Of a DNA stretch of 64,000 nucleotides, positions 1 through 9,273 are shown piece after piece. The notes beneath the pieces are model-generated. The model was given only the letters and a program-made list of their open reading frames with translations. It made no database searches and was not told the DNA's origin. The translations under genes were made by a program, and so were the position numbers. The first letter of the stretch is position 1; each line of letters starts with the position of its first letter. The DNA is from Rhizobium sp. Q54 (GTDB taxonomy: Bacteria; Pseudomonadota; Alphaproteobacteria; UBA2966; CAIVPW01): the NCBI GenBank assembly GCA_945889645.1, contig CAMDCA010000002.1, positions 1-64,000 on the forward strand, read 5' to 3'.

Positions 1-87
1 ATCTTCGTTCCTACGTCACTGCGATGAGACCAAAACCCTCCGCTAGCGGGAACCCTCAATCTGTCTCATTGGCGCTGACGGCGGACA
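1..87 (-). mobile_element. Probable terminal segment of an insertion sequence (body lies outside the window), interrupting nirB
   Basis: The NirB reading frame is normal up to ...MHTSDPD and then turns into unrelated sequence starting TGTCCGCCGTCAGCGCCAATGAGACAG (minus strand). Positions 14-30 and 63-80 form an imperfect inverted repeat (CGTCACTGCGATGAGAC / CGTCAGCGCCAATGAGAC) around a CCGCTAGCGG palindrome. Confidence 0.5.
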
Positions 88-909
88 GTCGGGGTCGGAG
101 GTGTGCATCGTCGCATCGACGACGATGCCGCGATTGACGGTGAGTCCGGCTTCCTTGGCGAGCGCTGCGTTGGGACGGATGCCGACCGCCATGACGACGA
201 GGTCGGCCGGAATGACGGTGCCGTCCTTCAGGCGAACGCCCTCGACCCGCTTCTCGCCGAGGATGGCTTCGGTGTCCGCCTTGGTGATGACCTTGATGCC
301 GCGCTCTTCGATGGTCTTGCGCAGCAGGTGACCGGCGGCGGGATCGAGCTGCCGTTCCATCAAGGTGGGCATGAGATGCACGACGGTGACGTCCATGCCC
401 TGCTCCGCCATGCCGGCGGCCGCTTCTAGGCCCAGGAGTCCACCGCCGATGACCACGGCTTTGCCGCGCGCCTTGGCGGCCAGCAGCATGGCGTGGACGT
501 CGTCGAGGTCGCGGTAGGTGAGAACGCCGGCGAGCTTGTGGCCGGGGACGGGAATGATGATCGGCGACGAGTCGGTGGCGATGATGAGCTTGTCGTACTC
601 AGCGGTGGTACCGTTTTCCGCGGTGACCGTGCGGGCAGCGCGGTCGATCTTGACGACCTTCATGCCCTTGTAGAGCAGCACGTCGTGGCGGATGTACCAG
701 CCGTCACCGTGGATGACGATGTCTTCGAACGTCTTTTCGCCCGAGAGCACCGGCGAGAGCATGATGCGGTCGTAGTTGACCCGCGGCTCGGCATTGAAAA
801 TCGTCACCGCATAGGCGCCCGGCGACGACTCGAACAGGCGTTCCAGAGCACGGCCCGGCGCCATGCCGTTGCCGATCACGACCAGTCTTTGACGCGTACT
901 CGCGGTCAT
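88..909 (-). pseudogene. nirB: Nitrite reductase large subunit, N-terminal FAD/NAD(P)H domain, C-terminally truncated
   Basis: RLVVIGNGMAPGRALERLFE, RVNYDRIMLSPVLSGEK and VIGGGLLGLEAAAGM are NirB/rubredoxin-reductase-like motifs. The frame leaves homology after TSDPD and no 4Fe-4S/siroheme domain is present. Confidence 0.7.
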
Positions 910-911
910 CA

Positions 912-1706
912 CTAGGCCGCCGCTGGTCGCCGCTGGCGCTCGTAGAGAAAGCGCAGAACGCGCGCACGCGCTCCAAGGTAGGTCGCGTTGTCGGTCAGCT
1001 TGAGGCGGTCGCGCGGCCGCGGCAGATCGACCGTCAGAACCTCGCCGATGGTGGCGCATGGACCGTTGGTCATCATGACGATGCGGTCCGACAGCAGGAC
1101 AGCTTCATCCACGTCGTGGGTGATCATGATGACCGTGTTGCCGAGGCGTGCTGCAATCTCCTGCACCGTGTCCTGCAGCTGGGCCCGCGTCAGCGCGTCG
1201 AGAGCACCGAACGGCTCGTCGAGCAGAAGCACCTTGGGCTCCATGCAGAGCGCGCGAGCGATGCCGACGCGCTGCTTCATGCCGCCGGAAATCTCGGCCG
1301 GGCGCTTTTGGGTTTCGTGCGCCATGTGCACCAGGTGCAAATGATGCATCGTCCAGTCGTGACGCTCGGCGCGCGACTTGGTCTTGCCGAACACCTTGTC
1401 CACCGCCAAGCGCACGTTGCCGTAGACCGTGAGCCACGGCAGCAGAGAGTGGTTCTGGAACACGACAGCGCGATCGGGGCCAGGCGTGGTGACGTGCTGG
1501 CCTTCGAGAACGACGCCACCGTGAGTGGCGGGCGTGAGGCCGGCGACGATGTTCAGCAGAGTCGACTTGCCGCAGCCGGAGTGGCCGATGATCGACACGA
1601 ACTCGCCCTTGGAGATGGACAGTGTCACCCCCTTGAGCACGTCGTTGCCGGCCGTGCCGCGCGCGAACGATTTGTCGATGTGCGAGATCTGCAGGTACGG
1701 GTTCAT
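912..1706 (-). CDS. Nitrate/sulfonate-type ABC transporter ATP-binding protein (NrtD/SsuB family)
   Basis: Walker A GHSGCGKST, signature EISGGMKQRVGIARAL, Walker B VLLLDEPFGALD; adjacent to NrtB- and NrtA-like genes. Confidence 0.9.
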   Translation of the reverse strand: MNPYLQISHIDKSFARGTAGNDVLKGVTLSISKGEFVSIIGHSGCGKSTLLNIVAGLTPATHGGVVLEGQHVTTPGPDRAVVFQNHSLLPWLTVYGNVRLAVDKVFGKTKSRAERHDWTMHHLHLVHMAHETQKRPAEISGGMKQRVGIARALCMEPKVLLLDEPFGALDALTRAQLQDTVQEIAARLGNTVIMITHDVDEAVLLSDRIVMMTNGPCATIGEVLTVDLPRPRDRLKLTDNATYLGARARVLRFLYERQRRPAAA

Positions 1707-1710
1707 TGTC

Positions 1711-2616
1711 CTAGCTCCGTGCCGTGCCGCGTGTGGCGAAGTAGCCGACGGCCGCGACGATACGGTCGAGGGCGAAGCCAACTAGGCCGATGTAGACCAG
1801 CGCAACGATGATGTCGGGCAGGCGTGACGAGTTCCACGCGTCCCAGATGAAGAAGCCGATACCGACGCCGCCGGTGAGCATCTCGGCGGCAACGATCCCA
1901 AGCCAGGCAAGACCGACGCCGATACGCAGGCCCGTGAAGATGTACGGCGCCGCCGCGGGAACCATGATCTTGGTGAAGTACTCGAAGTGGTTGAGCTGCA
2001 GCACCTGCGCAACGTTGCGGTAGTCCTGCGGAATGTTTCGGATACCGACTGCGGTATTGATGATGATCGGCCAGATCGCGGTGATGAAGATGACGAAGAT
2101 CGCCGCCGGCTGGCTGTTGCGGAACGCCGCAAGAGCGATCGGCAGCCAGGCGAGCGGCGGAATGGTGCGCAGAACCTGGAACAGCGGATCGAGGGCCCGC
2201 ATTGCCCAGGTCGACTGCCCCACCAGCGTGCCGAGCGTGATGCCAACGATGATGGCGAAGCCAAAGCCGATTGCGACACGTTGCAAGGATACGATGAGGC
2301 GGAAGCCAAGGCCGATGTCCTGCGGCCCGTAGTTGAACCACGGATCGAGGATCAGTTCCTTGCCTTCACGCCAGACCTGACTGGGCGGCGGCAATGTCGC
2401 GCCGGCGCCGGAACACAGGATTTCCCACACGATCAGCGTGAGGCCGATGCCGAGCAGAGGCGGGATGGTGCGCGCGGCAATACCCGGCAGCACCAGCATC
2501 ACCTTCTGCTTGAGGAACCGGCTCCGCGCTACGCCGAGCCGGACGACGTCTGCCGGCGGATGCGGGGGCGGAACTGGCGCCGGATCATGGCGCTCCGAAA
2601 GTGCGGGAACGCTCAT
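1711..2616 (-). CDS. nrtB: Nitrate ABC transporter permease (NrtB family)
   Basis: BPD-type inner-membrane permease with RTIPPLAWLPIALAAF...SQPAAIFVIFITAIWPIIINT, typical of NrtB/SsuC. Confidence 0.88.
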   Translation of the reverse strand: MSVPALSERHDPAPVPPPHPPADVVRLGVARSRFLKQKVMLVLPGIAARTIPPLLGIGLTLIVWEILCSGAGATLPPPSQVWREGKELILDPWFNYGPQDIGLGFRLIVSLQRVAIGFGFAIIVGITLGTLVGQSTWAMRALDPLFQVLRTIPPLAWLPIALAAFRNSQPAAIFVIFITAIWPIIINTAVGIRNIPQDYRNVAQVLQLNHFEYFTKIMVPAAAPYIFTGLRIGVGLAWLGIVAAEMLTGGVGIGFFIWDAWNSSRLPDIIVALVYIGLVGFALDRIVAAVGYFATRGTARS

Positions 2617-2618
2617 GG

Positions 2619-3944
2619 CTAGACGGCGACCTTCTTGATGTCGAGGCTCTTCAGATAGGCCATCGGGTTCTCGGGATCGAACACCTTGCCGTCGAACCAC
2701 TTCTCGACGCCACGCGAGGTGCTCGTCGGGATCTCGTTCTTAGGCACGTTGATCATGCCGGCGACCTCACGCCACATGTCCTCGCGGTTGACCTTGTCGA
2801 TGAGCGCCTTGGTGTCGAGCGTCGGCTCGAAGTAGCCCCAGCGGATGTCCTCGTGCAGGAACCAGCTGTCGTGGCTCTTGAACGGGTACGAGGCGTTGTT
2901 CGCCCAGAACTTCATGTACTGCTTGGTACCCTTTTCGACGCGGCCGTTGCCGTAGTTGACGTCGCCCATCAGACGGCCCTGGATGTCGGCGACCGGTACG
3001 TTGAACCACTGCCGGCGGCCGACGATCTCGGCGACCTTGGGGCGGTTCTCCATCTTTTCGCACCACTGCTGCGCTTCCATGACGGCGGCGAGGACCGCCT
3101 TGGCGGCGTTCGGGTACTTGTCGACCCACGCGGCGCGCATGGCGAATGCCTTCTCCGGGTGGAGCGGCCACAACTCGCCGGTCATGCACGCGGTGAAGCC
3201 GATCTTCTGGTTCACCAGCTGCTCGTTCCACGGCTCGCCGACGCAGAACGCCTCGGTGTTGCCGACCTTCATGTTGGCCACCATCTGTGGAGGCGGCACG
3301 GTGATAACCGCCGTTTCCTTGTCGGGATCGATGCCGCCGGCGGCGAGCCAATAGCGGATCCACAGGTCGTGGGTGCCACCAGGGAACGTCATGGCGATGT
3401 TGACCGCCTCGCCCTTGGCTTTCTTCGCCGCCAGAGCCGCCTTCAGGGGAGCCGAGTTCAGACCAATCTTGAGATTCTTGTATTCGTCGGCGACCGAGAT
3501 CGCCTGGCTGTCGAGGTTCAGGCGCGCCAGCACGTACAGCGGCACCGGGATGTTGTTCTGGGTCACTCTGCCAGTGGAGATCAGGTATGGCATGGGCGAC
3601 AGGATGTGCGCGCCGTCGATGCCGTTGCCTTCGGAGCCGAGCGCGATGTTGTCGCGCGTCGTGCCCCACGATGCCTGCTTGGAGACCTCGACATCGGGCA
3701 TGCCGTACTTCGCGAAGATGCCGTTCTCTTTGGCGATGACGAGGGCCGAAGCGTCCATCAGGGCGATGTAGCCAAGGATCGCCTTCGTGACCTCGGGACC
3801 TCTCGCCTGGGCGAACGCGCCGCCGGGGAACGCTGAGCGCGCGGCAGCAACCAATGCGATCGCGCCTGCGAGCTTGGCACCGCGCGTGACCAACGAACGG
3901 CGCGAGATCGCGCTGAAGTCATTTCGCATTCCGTGCTTGCGCAT
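2619..3944 (-). CDS. nrtA: Nitrate ABC transporter substrate-binding protein (NrtA/CmpA-like), Tat signal
   Basis: SRRSLVTRGAKLAGAIAL twin-arginine leader; WGTTRDNIALGSEGNGIDGAHILSPMPYLIS and FPGGTHDLWIRYWLAAGGIDPD are NrtA-like. Confidence 0.9.
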   Translation of the reverse strand: MRKHGMRNDFSAISRRSLVTRGAKLAGAIALVAAARSAFPGGAFAQARGPEVTKAILGYIALMDASALVIAKENGIFAKYGMPDVEVSKQASWGTTRDNIALGSEGNGIDGAHILSPMPYLISTGRVTQNNIPVPLYVLARLNLDSQAISVADEYKNLKIGLNSAPLKAALAAKKAKGEAVNIAMTFPGGTHDLWIRYWLAAGGIDPDKETAVITVPPPQMVANMKVGNTEAFCVGEPWNEQLVNQKIGFTACMTGELWPLHPEKAFAMRAAWVDKYPNAAKAVLAAVMEAQQWCEKMENRPKVAEIVGRRQWFNVPVADIQGRLMGDVNYGNGRVEKGTKQYMKFWANNASYPFKSHDSWFLHEDIRWGYFEPTLDTKALIDKVNREDMWREVAGMINVPKNEIPTSTSRGVEKWFDGKVFDPENPMAYLKSLDIKKVAV

Positions 3945-4031
3945 CGCTTCAAACTCCGTGTTCGCCCCCGGGGGGCACGATGAAATTCCGCCGCCGGTCC
4001 GCAGGCGCGAACGACTCGGCGCAGCAATGGA

Positions 4032-4071
4032 GGACCATCGTTGGTCCGTTTGGCTCCCCGATCGGGGGAGC
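4032..4071 (-). promoter_or_regulatory. Candidate ANTAR-type leader hairpins upstream of nrtA
   Basis: Minus strand GGACC-AACGAT-GGTCC (4047-4032) is a 5-bp stem with a hexaloop having A1 and G4. It is preceded by GCTCCCC-CGATC-GGGGAGC (4071-4053). Confidence 0.35.
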
Positions 4072-4390
4072 ATGCGCAATCGACTCACGACTTTCATTGC
4101 CGCGGGCCGGAACGCCCAGCCCTCTCATAGCAAGGGGGGTGCCACCGCCTTCGGAAGAGGAAGATCCAGCTAGATCAACGATCGGCGCCGTGCACGCACG
4201 CGGCGTTCCGTCACACCGTGCACAACAAATGTGCGCCGCGACTCGTCGAATGAGCGCGGCGTGTGCAGTTCAGGCGCCGGCGTCGCCGCGCGCGCGTGCG
4301 CGAATGGCGACGCCCTTCTCCAACGCAGCGACGATCGGCGCGCAGTCGGTCAGCGGGATGAAGCCCAACGTCAGCAAGCGCTTCTCATCG

Positions 4391-4621
4391 TTAGGATTTC
4401 AGGAGGTGGGCGATGGCGACGACGGACTGCGCCGCGTCGGCGAGGCGACGGCCCTGATCCATCGCCAGCTTGCGCAACGTGCGGCAGGCGAGGTCCTCGC
4501 TCATCTTGCGCTGCTCCATCAGGATGCCTTTTGCGCGCTCGATGACCTTGCGTTCGGCAAGCGTGCTGCGCGCTTCTTCAAGCTCGCGGCGCAGCGATTC
4601 GACTGGGACGGCGAGGGAGAG
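4391..4621 (-). pseudogene. nasT: Remnant of ANTAR-domain antiterminator NasT (receiver domain missing)
   Basis: Minus-strand frame reads VESLRRELEEARSTLAERKVIERAKGILMEQRKMSEDLACRTLRKLAMDQGRRLADAAQSVVAIAHLLKS*, a full ANTAR domain. In-frame TGA at 4624-4622, no start codon before the domain, and no receiver domain in any frame upstream. Confidence 0.72.
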
Positions 4622-4670
4622 TCACGCCGCCCCTCGGGGAGCGAGGACAGCCCGACCAAAACCTCGGTAT

Positions 4671-4702
4671 GCGCGCCCAAACCCGAAACCATTTGGGCGC
4701 GC
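4671..4702. repeat. Perfect 11-bp stem-loop (GCGCGCCCAAA / TTTGGGCGCGC, 10-nt loop)
   Basis: Direct reading of gcgcgcccaaacccgaaaccatttgggcgcgc. Confidence 0.8.
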
Positions 4703-5004
4703 GAAGGCTCGGCCGCTTGACGGCGCCCCCTCCGAAGAGAGGCCGAACCCGGCCGGCCACGCGTACGCCACGCCGCCAACGTCCGGAGGCGCCAGAACGT
4801 CGCCCCGGCCCCCGCACCGTCCCTTGGGAGGAAACGGCGGTGCGGCGGACCCATGAGCGGCATGTACGCGCCGCCGGCGACCTCTTGGCGCCTCCACGAC
4901 CGAAGATGTCGGCCTCTTGTTTCGGGGCACATCCGGAGGTGCAACAGACGTGTTAAAGCATGTAAAAGAGGGACAGGATTGGTACCTTCCTGCGGGGGAA
5001 TCTT

Positions 5005-5706
5005 GTGGCCGCGAAGATTCATGTCCTGATCGTTGAGGACGACGAGCTGGTTCGCTCCCTGCTCGATGCGTTCCTGCGCGAACGCGGCTACCGCATCAGT
5101 GCGGTTGGCAGCGGCGCCGCCATGCGCGGGGTACTGGCGCACGAGTCGATCGATATCCTGCTGCTCGACCTGGGCCTGCCGGACGAGGACGGCATCGCTT
5201 TGGCGCGTCAATTCCGCACGGTGCACCAGACGCCGATGATGATCCTGACCGCGCGCAGCACGCGCAACGATCGCATCGCCACGCTGGAGATCGGCGCCGA
5301 CGACTACCTGGTGAAGCCGTTCGATCCCCAGGAGCTGGCGCTGCGTATCAGTAATCTGGTGGCGCGCAACCGCGGCAGTGAGGTCGATGGGCGCGCCCCT
5401 GCCTTTGCCTTTGGCGGCTTCCGCTTCGACGTGCGCAACCACGCCCTGACCGATTCAAGCGGCAAGGCGGTCCAGCTGACGCCCGCCGAGTTCTCCATTC
5501 TGGCAGCCTTTGCCAAGGCGCCGGGCCGGGTGCTGAGCCGCGATTTCCTATTGGATGCCATCACGCGCGGTGGCGATGCACCGGGCGAACGAGTCGTCGA
5601 TGTGGTGGTCGGACGCCTGCGCAAGAAGATGGGCGACGATCCCCGCAACCCCTCCCTGATCAAGACCGTGACGGGGTTCGGCTACATGCTGCAGGCCGAC
5701 TCGTAG
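5005..5706 (+). CDS. OmpR/PhoB-family response regulator
   Basis: Receiver motifs VEDDELVRSLL, LLLDLGLPDEDG, LTARSTR, DYLVKPF plus C-terminal winged helix (LTPAEFSILAAFAKAPGRVLSRDFLLDAI). GTG start. Confidence 0.93.
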   Translation: MAAKIHVLIVEDDELVRSLLDAFLRERGYRISAVGSGAAMRGVLAHESIDILLLDLGLPDEDGIALARQFRTVHQTPMMILTARSTRNDRIATLEIGADDYLVKPFDPQELALRISNLVARNRGSEVDGRAPAFAFGGFRFDVRNHALTDSSGKAVQLTPAEFSILAAFAKAPGRVLSRDFLLDAITRGGDAPGERVVDVVVGRLRKKMGDDPRNPSLIKTVTGFGYMLQADS

Positions 5707-5710
5707 CGCG

Positions 5711-6277
5711 TTAGTCCTTGGCGCGCTCCGAATAGGAACCATCGACCGTCATTACGACGATGCGGGTGCCGACGTTGATGTGCGGCGGCACCAAGGTGCG
5801 CACGCCGTTGGACAGCACCGCCGGCTTGTAGGACGAAGCGGCTGTTTGGCCGCGTACCGTCGGCTCGGTCTCGACGACCTCGAGGGTGACGCGCTGGGGC
5901 AGTTCGTAGCCGACCGCGATGCCCTCGTGCAGGCTGACGAACACCTTCATCTCGGGCTGAAGATAGGCAGCCTGGTCGCCGATCAGGTCGGCGGGCAAAG
6001 TGACCTGCTCGTAGTTCTCGCTGTTCATGAAGTGAAAGCCGTCGCCATCGCCGAAGAGGAACGTGTGCTCCTTTTCCTCGACATGGGCGCGCTCGACCTG
6101 TTCGGTGGTGCGCCAGCGCTCCGAGACTTTGACGCCGTCGCTGAGGCGGCGGGCGTCGATCTGGGTCACCGGAGTGCCCTTACCAGGATGGATGTTCTCT
6201 GCCGTCAGGATGACGTAGAGCTTGCCCTCCAGATCGATGATGTTGCCCTTGCGAAGCGAACTGGCGATGACTTTCAC
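5711..6277 (-). CDS. efp: Elongation factor P
   Basis: [40 protein letters not shown]...; modifiable Lys in HPGKGTP conserved; GTG start. Confidence 0.95.
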   Translation of the reverse strand: MKVIASSLRKGNIIDLEGKLYVILTAENIHPGKGTPVTQIDARRLSDGVKVSERWRTTEQVERAHVEEKEHTFLFGDGDGFHFMNSENYEQVTLPADLIGDQAAYLQPEMKVFVSLHEGIAVGYELPQRVTLEVVETEPTVRGQTAASSYKPAVLSNGVRTLVPPHINVGTRIVVMTVDGSYSERAKD

Positions 6278-6360
6278 GGATGGCCCCCGGCCCTTGGCAT
6301 TTCGGGGCCGCACGATACCGATCCTGGCGGCCTCCGCCAGTAGTTTCCGTGGCAGCACCA

Positions 6361-7407
6361 ATGAATGAGGCTTCCGGCACTCCGTCCCCCTGGTGGGAAC
6401 CGGGGCGGCACGCCGATCGCCGCCCGTTCCTGCTAGCGCGAGCCCGCATCGCCACCGCGGTGCGCCAGTTCTTCGCCGAGCGTGGATTCATCGAGGTGGA
6501 GACGGCGGCGCTTCAGGTATCGCCCGGCAACGAAACCCACCTGCACGCCTTTGCCACCGAGGCACAGGGAGCCGACGGCGCGCCCTTGCCCCTGTATCTG
6601 CATACCTCGCCGGAGTTCGCTTGCAAGAAGCTGCTCGCGGCGGGAGAGACGCGCGTGTTCAGTTTCGGGCACGTGTTCCGTAACCGTGAGCGCGGCCCCC
6701 TGCACCATCCCGAGTTCACGATGTTGGAGTGGTACCGGGCCGGCGAGCCCTACGACACCGTGATCGCCGACTGCATCGGCATCGTCCAGACCGCCGCCCG
6801 CGCGGCCCCGGCCGTTTCGCTGCGCTATCGCGAACACCGTGCCGACCCGTTCCAGGCCGCCGAACGGCTATCCGTGGCGGCCGCGTTCGAGCGCTTTGCC
6901 CACATCGACGTGATCGGCACTGCGGGGGATGGACGTGCGTTGGCTGAGGCCGCCCACACCGTGGGGGTGCGCACGGCGATCGACGACACGTGGAGCGACG
7001 TATTCAGCAAGCTGCTGGTCGCCAAAGTTGAGCCGAACCTTGGCCGGGGCCATCTCTCGGTCCTGGATGAGTATCCCTTGGCCGAAGCGGCCCTGGCGCG
7101 CCCCAAGCCGGGAGTTGCGGGAGTCGCGGAACGCTTCGAGCTCTATGCCTGCGGAGTCGAGCTCGCCAACGGCTTCGGCGAGCTCACCGACGCGAGCGAG
7201 CAGCGGCGGCGCTTCGAGACGGCGATGGCCGAGAAGCAGCGGCGCTATGGCGCACGCTACCCGATCGACGAGGATTTCCTCGCCGCCGTCGCGCAGATGC
7301 CGCCTGCCAGTGGGGTGGCGATGGGCTTCGATCGCGTGGTGATGCTGGCCACGGCGGCGACGCGCATCGAGGACGTGCTCTGGACCCCCGTCCCCGACCA
7401 TGCTTAA
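6361..7407 (+). CDS. epmA: EF-P--(R)-beta-lysine ligase EpmA (PoxA/GenX)
   Basis: Class II LysRS-like core: [72 protein letters not shown]; no N-terminal OB domain. Confidence 0.95.
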   Translation: MNEASGTPSPWWEPGRHADRRPFLLARARIATAVRQFFAERGFIEVETAALQVSPGNETHLHAFATEAQGADGAPLPLYLHTSPEFACKKLLAAGETRVFSFGHVFRNRERGPLHHPEFTMLEWYRAGEPYDTVIADCIGIVQTAARAAPAVSLRYREHRADPFQAAERLSVAAAFERFAHIDVIGTAGDGRALAEAAHTVGVRTAIDDTWSDVFSKLLVAKVEPNLGRGHLSVLDEYPLAEAALARPKPGVAGVAERFELYACGVELANGFGELTDASEQRRRFETAMAEKQRRYGARYPIDEDFLAAVAQMPPASGVAMGFDRVVMLATAATRIEDVLWTPVPDHA

Positions 7408-7416
7408 TGCCCGGCC

Positions 7417-8484
7417 ATGACCGCGCCGACCCGCTCCCTGCACAGCGTCGCCGACCTCGCCGCGGCTGACTTCGCGCCCGCGACGGCGGCGCTGGAAAGC
7501 GTCGCGGCGCGCTATGCGGTGGCGATCACGCCCGCCATGGCGGTGCTGATCGATCCCGCAGACCCCAACGACCCAATCGCGCGGCAGTTCGTGCCCTCGC
7601 CGTTTGAATTGGATGGCGGCGACGGCGAACTCGCCGACCCAATCGGCGACGACGCGCACAGTCCTGTCGGAGGTATCGTGCACCGCTACCCCGATCGCGT
7701 GCTGCTGAAGATCGTGCACGTGTGCGCGGTGTATTGCCGCTTCTGCTTCCGCCGCACCATGGTGGGGCCGGGCAAACGCAAGTCGCTGACCCCGGCCGAG
7801 TTGGAGGGCGCGCTCGACTACGTGCGCAGCCATCCGGAAGTCTGGGAAGTGATCCTGACCGGCGGTGATCCGCTGGTGCTGTCGCCGGAACGCCTGCGCC
7901 GCGTGCTGGCAGCGCTGCGCGATATCGAACACGTGAAGGTGGTGCGCATCCACACGCGCATTCCCGCGGTGGAGCCGAAGCGCGTGAACGCCGAACTCGT
8001 ACGTGCGCTGACTGCAGCGAACAAGGCAACCTACGTCGTTCTGCACGCCAACCATCCGCGCGAGATGACAGCCGCGGCGCGCGCTGCGTGCGGGCGGTTA
8101 ATCGACGCCGGGCTACCGATGCTGAGTCAGTCCGTGCTGCTGCGCGGCGTCAACGACGACGCCGACACGCTCGAAGAGCTGATGCGCGCGCTCGTCGAAA
8201 CGCGCATCAAGCCGTACTATCTGCACCACGCTGACCTCGCGCCCGGCACGGCGCACTTGCGCACTACGGTGGCCGAAGGCCAGGCCCTGGTGGGCGGCCT
8301 ATTGGGCCGCGCCTCCGGCCTGTGCCAGCCGAGCTACGTGCTCGACATTCCCGGCGGGTCGGGGAAGTCACCGATTGGGCCGGCATACTTGTCCGGCGAT
8401 CCCGATTCGGGAGGGTACCAAGTGCGCGATTGGAAGGGCAGCACCCACCCATACTGCGAAGCCAAGCCGCGCCGCCGCACGTAA
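7417..8484 (+). CDS. epmB: EF-P beta-lysylation protein EpmB (radical SAM lysine 2,3-aminomutase)
   Basis: CAVYCRFCFRRTMVG radical SAM CxxxCxxC motif, VILTGGDPLVL, SQSVLLRGVNDD; adjacent to epmA and efp. Confidence 0.94.
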   Translation: MTAPTRSLHSVADLAAADFAPATAALESVAARYAVAITPAMAVLIDPADPNDPIARQFVPSPFELDGGDGELADPIGDDAHSPVGGIVHRYPDRVLLKIVHVCAVYCRFCFRRTMVGPGKRKSLTPAELEGALDYVRSHPEVWEVILTGGDPLVLSPERLRRVLAALRDIEHVKVVRIHTRIPAVEPKRVNAELVRALTAANKATYVVLHANHPREMTAAARAACGRLIDAGLPMLSQSVLLRGVNDDADTLEELMRALVETRIKPYYLHHADLAPGTAHLRTTVAEGQALVGGLLGRASGLCQPSYVLDIPGGSGKSPIGPAYLSGDPDSGGYQVRDWKGSTHPYCEAKPRRRT

Positions 8485-8490
8485 GCGCCG

Positions 8491-9273
8491 TCAGGCCTCG
8501 TCGCGCGAACCGGTGATGCGCGGCTCGAGCTGTTCCGGCTTGCGATAGAGCCGAATGCGCCGCAGCCACAGCTTGAGCGCCTGCCAATGGATGAGCGCCA
8601 GCGCGCGTGCCGAGACCATCGGATAGCGCACGAACGCGGCCAGCACCGCGCCGCGCGTGAACGGAACCAGCGATCCGGCAATCGACGTTACGAGGGCACG
8701 CGCGCCGGCGCCATCGAAGTAGTGGATGTGCGCGCTGAATGCGGCGCCGCTGCACGCGATGCGGAACTGGTAGGCGCCCTCGCGCGGCAGAAACGGCGAG
8801 ACATGAAACGCCTTGTCGGTGCGCAGCACGTCGTCCGGCGCGATGGCCCGGTGATCAGCGTGAAACAGGACGTAGGCGTGGCGCTCGCCGAAGGTGTTGT
8901 TTACCTCGGCAATGAACGCGCGCAGATCGCCGGTGCGATCGAAGGCCAAGTAGAAGCACACGGGATTGAACACGTGACCCAGACATCGCGGCGCGCTGAC
9001 GAGCACGATGTCGCCGTCCGCCGCGGTCATCCCCCGCTCGCGCAGAAGGGTATGCACCCATGGCTCCAGCGGTGATCCATCGCCGGGGCCGAAATCGCAC
9101 TCCCACAGGCTCATCAGCGCTGCGCGGTTGGCGCCCGCCAACCAGCCGCGCGAAAGGTCGGAAAGGCGCGATAGGGGCGCAACCCAGGCGAACGTGCCGT
9201 AGACAAATCCGCGACTCGCCGGCGTGAGACGCTTGTGGGCGATCGTGGCACGAAGGACGGAAGCGCCTACCAC
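8491..9273 (-). CDS. DUF1365 family protein
   Basis: RLTPASRGFVYGTFAWVAPL, LVSAPRCLGHVFNPVCFYLAFDRTGDLRAFIAEVNNTFGERHAY; overlaps the FAD oxidoreductase gene. Confidence 0.85.
   Translation of the reverse strand: MVGASVLRATIAHKRLTPASRGFVYGTFAWVAPLSRLSDLSRGWLAGANRAALMSLWECDFGPGDGSPLEPWVHTLLRERGMTAADGDIVLVSAPRCLGHVFNPVCFYLAFDRTGDLRAFIAEVNNTFGERHAYVLFHADHRAIAPDDVLRTDKAFHVSPFLPREGAYQFRIACSGAAFSAHIHYFDGAGARALVTSIAGSLVPFTRGAVLAAFVRYPMVSARALALIHWQALKLWLRRIRLYRKPEQLEPRITGSRDEA

Noticed and set aside
4519-5442. 307-aa minus-strand ORF covering the nasT remnant and response regulator
   Set aside because: Out of frame with the ANTAR domain and antisense to the regulator; not a coherent protein.
9267-9273. 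Overlap of the DUF1365 and FAD-oxidoreductase genes as an anomaly
   Set aside because: Short overlaps are normal for translationally coupled genes in this gene pair.
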